Assembly: GCA_946533615.1 (NCBI GenBank)
Contig: CAMNBY010000183.1
Span: 1-8,662 of the forward strand
Source: an uncultured Clostridia bacterium
GTDB taxonomy: Bacteria; Bacillota; Clostridia; Oscillospirales; Ruminococcaceae
Direction of reading: 5' to 3'
Length of the DNA stretch: 8,662 nucleotides
The notes below the pieces were generated by a model that was not told the DNA's origin, did no database searches, and worked only from the letters and a program-made list of their open reading frames with translations. The position numbers were made by a program, and so were the translations under genes. Shown piece after piece: positions 5,999 through 8,662 of the stretch; position 1 is the stretch's first letter; the number at the start of each line of letters is the position of its first letter.

Positions 5999-6733
5999 AT
6001 GACACTTTACGAATATGAAACAGAGATCATCAAAAAGGAATTCTCGGAGGTCAAGTTTCTTGTCAGGAAGGACAGCCACAGCAAGGTGCTGCTCGAAAAG
6101 AGGGACGGCAAGCGGCTGGTGGCGCTCAGGATAAAGAAGCCCTTTGACATCTCGGTCTACAGGGCGCTGACCGAGATCTCGAACGAGAACCTCTGCACGG
6201 TCTACGAGGTCTCCGAGAACGAGCAGGAATATCTGGTGCTCGAGGAATACTGCGAGGGCATCGCCATGAGCGACATGGTGGGCGAGAAGCTGAGCGAGAA
6301 GGAGGCCGTCTTCGCGGCGATGAGCGTTGCGAACGCCCTTTACGCCCTGAACCTCAAGGGCATCGTCCACCGCGACGTCAAGCCCGAGAACATCGTGATC
6401 TCGGAGGAGAAGCGCATAAAGCTTATAGACTTCAGCATCTCGCGCATCTACAAGGACACCAGCTCCTCGGACACAAAAATGCTCGGCACGATAGGCTACG
6501 CGGCGCCCGAGCAGTTCGGCATCACCCAGTCCGACGTAAGGAGCGACATCTACTTTGTCGGAGTGCTGCTGAATATGCTGCTTGTGGGCGAGCACCCCGT
6601 CGTCAAGATGTCGCAGAGCAAGGTGATAAAGCCCGTGCTCGACCGCTGCCTGATGATAAATCCCTCCGACCGCTACGGCTCCGCCGAGGAGCTTTACAGA
6701 GATCTGGAGAAGGTAAAGGAAAAGCTCGGTTAG
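5999..6733 (+). CDS. Free-standing Hanks-type Ser/Thr protein kinase with atypical ATP site
   Basis: The protein has 244 residues and consists of one kinase domain, with no membrane helix, PASTA or other sensor domain, so it should be cytoplasmic. Visible motifs are HRDVKPEN (124-131; catalytic Asp126, metal-binding Asn131), DFS (144-146) in place of DFG, GTIGYAAPE (163-171, activation-segment end), SDIYFVG (182-188; Asp183, Gly188) and Arg225 of subdomain XI. The N-lobe is unusual: no GxGxxG loop is recognisable, and the VAIK-like position reads VALR (41-44), placing Arg44 where the ATP-contacting lysine is expected (Lys46 or Lys47 could substitute). Catalysis is plausible because the catalytic loop is intact, but substrates are unknown. 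The ATG at 5999 is preceded by GGGTGA, a modest ribosome site. Neighbours are a divergent surface-protein gene and a convergent spoVAE. It is shorter than PrkC-type kinases, which add a membrane helix and sensor domains. Confidence 0.92.
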   Translation: MTLYEYETEIIKKEFSEVKFLVRKDSHSKVLLEKRDGKRLVALRIKKPFDISVYRALTEISNENLCTVYEVSENEQEYLVLEEYCEGIAMSDMVGEKLSEKEAVFAAMSVANALYALNLKGIVHRDVKPENIVISEEKRIKLIDFSISRIYKDTSSSDTKMLGTIGYAAPEQFGITQSDVRSDIYFVGVLLNMLLVGEHPVVKMSQSKVIKPVLDRCLMINPSDRYGSAEELYRDLEKVKEKLG

Positions 6734-6764
6734 CGCAGACACAGGGGGTCGCGCGGTACTGTCC

Positions 6765-7124
6765 TTACATCTTCTGTGTGCTTCGGGCGAGCTTTGCGGC
6801 CGTGAAGCCGAAGATCAGGGCAGCCGTCACTCCTGCGGCGGCGCTGGACAGGCCGCCAGTGAATGCCCCAAGGAAGCCGTTCTCGTTGACGGCTTTTCTC
6901 ACACCCTCGGCCAGCAGGCAGCCGAAGCCCGTAAGCGGGACGGTCGCGCCTGCGCCGGCATATTCGATAAGGGGCTGATAGATCCCAAGCGCTCCTGCGA
7001 TGACGCCGGCCACAACGTAGCTGACGAGTATCCTTGCAGGGGTGAGGTCCGTCTTGTCGATCAGCACCTGACCCGCAGCGCAGAACAGGCCGCCCACAAA
7101 AAATGCTATAAAATACTGGCTCAT
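6765..7124 (-). CDS. spoVAE: Stage V sporulation protein AE (SpoVAEb type), membrane subunit
   Basis: The protein has 119 residues and is strongly hydrophobic, with about four predicted membrane segments (roughly 4-22, 30-50, 56-76, 83-110). Family hallmarks are GQVLIDKT (18-25), LTPAR (27-31), the GAGATVPLTGFG block (57-68) and a C-terminal FTGG segment. SpoVAE is an inner-membrane component of the SpoVA complex, which moves Ca-dipicolinic acid into the forespore during sporulation and out during germination. The ATG overlaps the spoVAD stop as ATGA, which implies translational coupling; GGAGGT lies 5 nt upstream, within the spoVAD coding end. The long open frame continuing upstream in this phase is not coding, because it runs inside spoVAD. 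The 3' end converges on the kinase gene with only 31 nt between stops and no obvious terminator. Confidence 0.95.
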   Translation of the reverse strand: MSQYFIAFFVGGLFCAAGQVLIDKTDLTPARILVSYVVAGVIAGALGIYQPLIEYAGAGATVPLTGFGCLLAEGVRKAVNENGFLGAFTGGLSSAAAGVTAALIFGFTAAKLARSTQKM

Positions 7125-8149
7125 AAGGCACCTCCGTTCTTCTCGTTCCAGGGAGAGCTTGACAGCCACAGAGCATGAGAGATAGCAGGTATGGTCTCGC
7201 CCTGCTGGCTGACCGTCGGCGAGAGCAGGGCTCCCGTCGCGGCGAAGAGAATGTTTCTGTACTCTCCGCAGCGGAGCCTTGGAACAAAGTAACCTGCCAG
7301 CATACTTGCCGCGCAGCCCGCTCCGCTGGCTCCGGCATGGACGTCCTGCTCCTCGAAGGAGTAAAGCATGGTGCCGCAGTCCAGATGCAGGGAGCGGATG
7401 TCGGTGCCGTCGCGCTCGAAAAGCTCGCAAAGCAGCCTGCTGCCAACCTTACCGAGATCTCCCGTAACGATACAGTCGAAGTCCGAGGGGCTCATGCCCG
7501 TGTCATCGAGGAACGAGCGGACAGTGCTGTAAGCAGCAGGAGCCATAGCGGCGCCCATGTTGTTAGCGTCGGTGACGCCAAGGTCGGTGATGCGGCCTAT
7601 TGCAGCGGCACGGACAAAGGGAGGGAGCTTCTCGCCGGAAAATACCAGCGCTCCCGACGCGGTAGCCGTGTACTGGGAGGTGGGAGTCCTCTGACCGCCG
7701 TAGTTGAGGGGAAAGCGGTACTGACGCTCGGCAGCGCAGAAGCTGGAGGATGTGACCGCCAACGCCCTCTCGGCATATCCTCCGTCGATAAAAAGAGCCG
7801 CAAGCATCGCCCCCTCGGTTATGGTCGAGCAGGCGCCGTAGACCCCGAGATAGGGTATGTCGAAGCACCGCAGCCCGTAGGTCGAGCCGACGCACTGGTT
7901 CAGCAGGTCGCCCCCGAACATCACGTCGATGTCGCCCTCGTTAAGGCCGCCCTTTGACAGCGCGTGCAGCACCGTCTCTTTAAGCAGCTTGCTCTCGCCC
8001 TGCTCGAAGGTCTCCGCCGAGAAATAGGGGTCCTCGTTTATCTTGTCGAAGGCCTTGCACATAGGCCCGTCGCCTTCCATCTTCCCGCCCACAGCCGCAG
8101 CCGCCGCCACAGACGGCGAGCTTTTGAAAAACAATGTACTTCCCTTCAT
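7121..8149 (-). CDS. spoVAD: Stage V sporulation protein AD (SpoVAD), dipicolinic-acid-binding subunit
   Basis: The protein has 342 residues, the usual length for the family. It has the thiolase/ketoacyl-synthase-like fold of SpoVAD: FGGDLLNQ (78-85), a GACST motif (105-109) with Cys107 at the position of the thiolase active-site cysteine, TSSSFCAAERQYRFP (133-147), a GDLGKVGS segment and a C-terminal GAGCAAS segment. SpoVAD binds dipicolinic acid and sits on the spore inner membrane as part of the SpoVA channel; it is not thought to be an enzyme. AAAAGGAG lies about 7 nt before the ATG at 8149. The gene is the first of a two-gene unit with spoVAE. In most Clostridia spoVAC comes directly before it; here the upstream 500 nt hold no spoVAC. 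Confidence 0.96.
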   Translation of the reverse strand: MKGSTLFFKSSPSVAAAAAVGGKMEGDGPMCKAFDKINEDPYFSAETFEQGESKLLKETVLHALSKGGLNEGDIDVMFGGDLLNQCVGSTYGLRCFDIPYLGVYGACSTITEGAMLAALFIDGGYAERALAVTSSSFCAAERQYRFPLNYGGQRTPTSQYTATASGALVFSGEKLPPFVRAAAIGRITDLGVTDANNMGAAMAPAAYSTVRSFLDDTGMSPSDFDCIVTGDLGKVGSRLLCELFERDGTDIRSLHLDCGTMLYSFEEQDVHAGASGAGCAASMLAGYFVPRLRCGEYRNILFAATGALLSPTVSQQGETIPAISHALWLSSSPWNEKNGGAL

Positions 8150-8202
8150 GGCAAACTCCTTTTAGAACTCAGAGCGCAGGGCTCTCAACGGTCTTACACC
8201 CG

Positions 8203-8231
8203 TAGTATTGCCAAAGAAGGATTTTTTATAC
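8203..8231 (-). promoter_or_regulatory. Candidate SigG (forespore) promoter for spoVAD-spoVAE
   Basis: On the minus strand, GTATA (8231-8227) is followed by 17 nt and AATACTA (8209-8203). The Bacillus subtilis SigG pattern is about G-H-A-T-R, 17-18 nt, C-A-T-n-n-T-A; the -35 fits except for T at one tolerated position and the -10 fits except for its first base. spoVA operons are SigG targets in Bacillus, so position and identity agree. No TTGACA/TATAAT pair is seen here. Start is expected near 8196, with a leader of about 46 nt. Confidence 0.55.
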
Positions 8232-8234
8232 AAT

Positions 8235-8264
8235 AAAAAAACGCCCGCAGCTCGCGAGCGTTTT
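8235..8264 (-). terminator. Intrinsic terminator upstream of spoVAD (minus strand)
   Basis: AAAACGC (8238-8244) pairs with GCGTTTT (8258-8264), with an inner CGC/GCG pairing across one mismatch. In the minus-strand RNA the stem ends in a run of seven U (8241-8235), a strong terminator shape. It would stop a transcript arriving from the right and isolates the spoVAD promoter, whose -35 begins only 3 nt after the U-run. The plus strand has a shorter TTTTATATTT tail, so it may also act weakly in that direction. Confidence 0.6.
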
Positions 8265-8320
8265 ATATTTGGCGGATAAGGGGCAGATGTCCCTCGTGCG
8301 GGCGTTTGCCCTCTTTCTTT
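8235..8320 (-). ncRNA. Candidate small structured RNA, about 85 nt (family unknown)
   Basis: An 11-bp perfect inverted repeat (8239-8249 with 8297-8307) encloses 47 nt that contain further short hairpins (AGGG/CCCT at 8279-8282 and 8291-8294; GCTCGCGAGC at 8250-8259). In the minus-strand reading the structure ends in a seven-U run. A TATAAT sits at 8332-8327, correctly placed to start an RNA near 8320, but no recognisable -35 lies upstream, so the promoter is weak evidence. The 3' arm can pair either with the distant 5' arm or locally in the terminator at 8235-8264. I could not match it to a known riboswitch or RNA family, and the strand could be the opposite one. Confidence 0.3.
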
Positions 8321-8399
8321 TCAATTATTATACCCCTCGCCGTATCCATATAGGTATCAGAGTTCAGAAGCCCTGTTCGGGCGTTTTACCTCTTTCTCT
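8279..8399. repeat. Two copies of a 41/42-nt motif, 79 nt apart
   Basis: Copies lie at 8279-8320 and 8359-8399. Their last 22 nt (8299-8320 and 8378-8399), beginning CGGGCG and ending in a CTCTTTC pyrimidine tract, agree at 19 of 22 positions. Each copy also begins with a short hairpin (AGGG/CCCT; AGAG/CCCT with one mismatch or a wobble on the other strand). The DNA between and around them holds no credible reading frame. The left copy forms the 5' part of the candidate small RNA, so the right copy may be a related unit. Confidence 0.55.
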
Positions 8400-8463
8400 A
8401 TCCTTCTGCGTGCCACCGTATCGCGAGGACTACCCGGCACATTTAGCTGTTGTGAACGAGCTT

Positions 8464-8645
8464 GCGAGTGATCTCGCGACTTGCGCACCCGCGCCCGGGT
8501 CGCCCCTCTTTCAAAACGCTCCCCCGGAGCGTTTTGAAATTCACCCCAGTGCGGAGCGCCCGTTGGAGGGGATTTCGCCGACTGCGGTCGGCGATTTAGG
8601 GGCGCTGCCCCTAAAAACCCTGCCAAGGGCTAAGGCCGCCCTTGG
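8464..8645. repeat. Hairpin-dense block, probable dispersed repeat element (runs toward window edge)
   Basis: Six inverted repeats follow one another. GCGAG/CTCGC (8464-8477). ACCCG/CGGGT (8487-8500). A perfect 14-bp stem with a 3-nt loop (8509-8522, 8526-8539). TCGCCGAC/GTCGGCGA with a 4-nt loop (8575-8594). TTTAGGGGC/GCCCCTAAA with a 3-nt loop (8595-8615). CCAAGGGC/GCCCTTGG (8623-8645). No protein motif or plausible ribosome site is found on either strand. The density of perfect palindromes without coding sequence fits a REP/MITE-like dispersed element or a structured RNA. The far boundary is not visible. Confidence 0.6.
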
Positions 8646-8662
8646 AACCGGCCAATTTGTGG

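Noticed and set aside
5978..6001. TTG at 5978 as an upstream start of the kinase
   Set aside because: It would lie about 5 nt after the expected transcription start and lacks a ribosome site; the ATG at 5999 has one.
5939..6742. Minus-strand open frame of 267 codons covering the kinase gene
   Set aside because: The plus strand encodes HRDVKPEN, DFS and APE motifs and has a promoter and start; the minus frame also runs through the kinase promoter and has no family features.
6730..7446. Minus-strand open frame of 238 codons overlapping spoVAE and spoVAD
   Set aside because: Out of phase with both well-recognised spore proteins, Arg/Pro/Ser-rich and without a domain.
7175..7957. Plus-strand open frame of 260 codons inside spoVAD
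   Set aside because: Antisense shadow of a strongly recognised spoVAD gene; no ribosome site or domain.
8271..8460. tRNA or a known riboswitch in the gap upstream of spoVAD
   Set aside because: No cloverleaf, T-loop GTTCRA motif or recognisable aptamer core could be found on either strand by eye.
8357..8626. Minus-strand open frame of 89 codons
   Set aside because: It runs through the perfect hairpins of the repeat block, its product is Arg-rich and low in hydrophobics, and no ribosome site precedes it. Probably a spurious frame of a dispersed repeat.

Overview
The window looks like chromosomal DNA from a low-redox, Gram-positive member of the Clostridia, most likely a Ruminococcus-like Oscillospiraceae. 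This is inferred from several things. There are spore genes of the spoVA type and strong GGAGG-type ribosome binding sites. Promoters are SigA-like with extended -10 elements. A lipoprotein carries a very long threonine-rich linker, and a large exported protein combines BspA-type leucine-rich repeats, Ig-like modules and a transglutaminase-like domain. Coding sequence is fairly GC-rich, while the promoter regions are AT-rich. No species can be fixed from the sequence alone.

Layout, left to right. Positions 1-5803 hold four minus-strand genes, transcribed right to left: a large secreted LRR/Ig-like/FN3/transglutaminase-like protein (3188-5803), a lipoprotein with a DHHW/AlgX-like catalytic domain (1804-3030), a small acidic lipoprotein with one Asp-box (821-1654), and a PHP-family histidinol-phosphatase (1-802, cut by the window edge). 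The first three each have a clear SigA-type promoter. The phosphatase starts 18 nt after the small lipoprotein gene and probably shares its transcript. A divergent promoter pair in 5804-5998 separates this surface group from a plus-strand, free-standing Hanks-type protein kinase (5999-6733) with an unusual ATP site. The kinase converges on a minus-strand spoVAD-spoVAE pair (8149 to 6765) that overlaps by ATGA. This pair has a plausible SigG (forespore) promoter but no spoVAC beside it.

Positions 8150-8662 contain no credible protein gene. They hold the SigG-like promoter, a terminator, a candidate small structured RNA closed by an 11-bp stem, a two-copy 41/42-nt motif, and a very hairpin-dense block that reaches the window edge and looks like part of a dispersed repeat.

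How the genes fit together: the left half is mainly envelope and export functions, with a kinase that may or may not be linked to them. The right half is sporulation (release and uptake of dipicolinic acid). I see no complete, convincing new multi-gene system, and no CRISPR array, tRNA, rRNA or insertion sequence. The most unexplained DNA is the structured non-coding block at 8235-8645.
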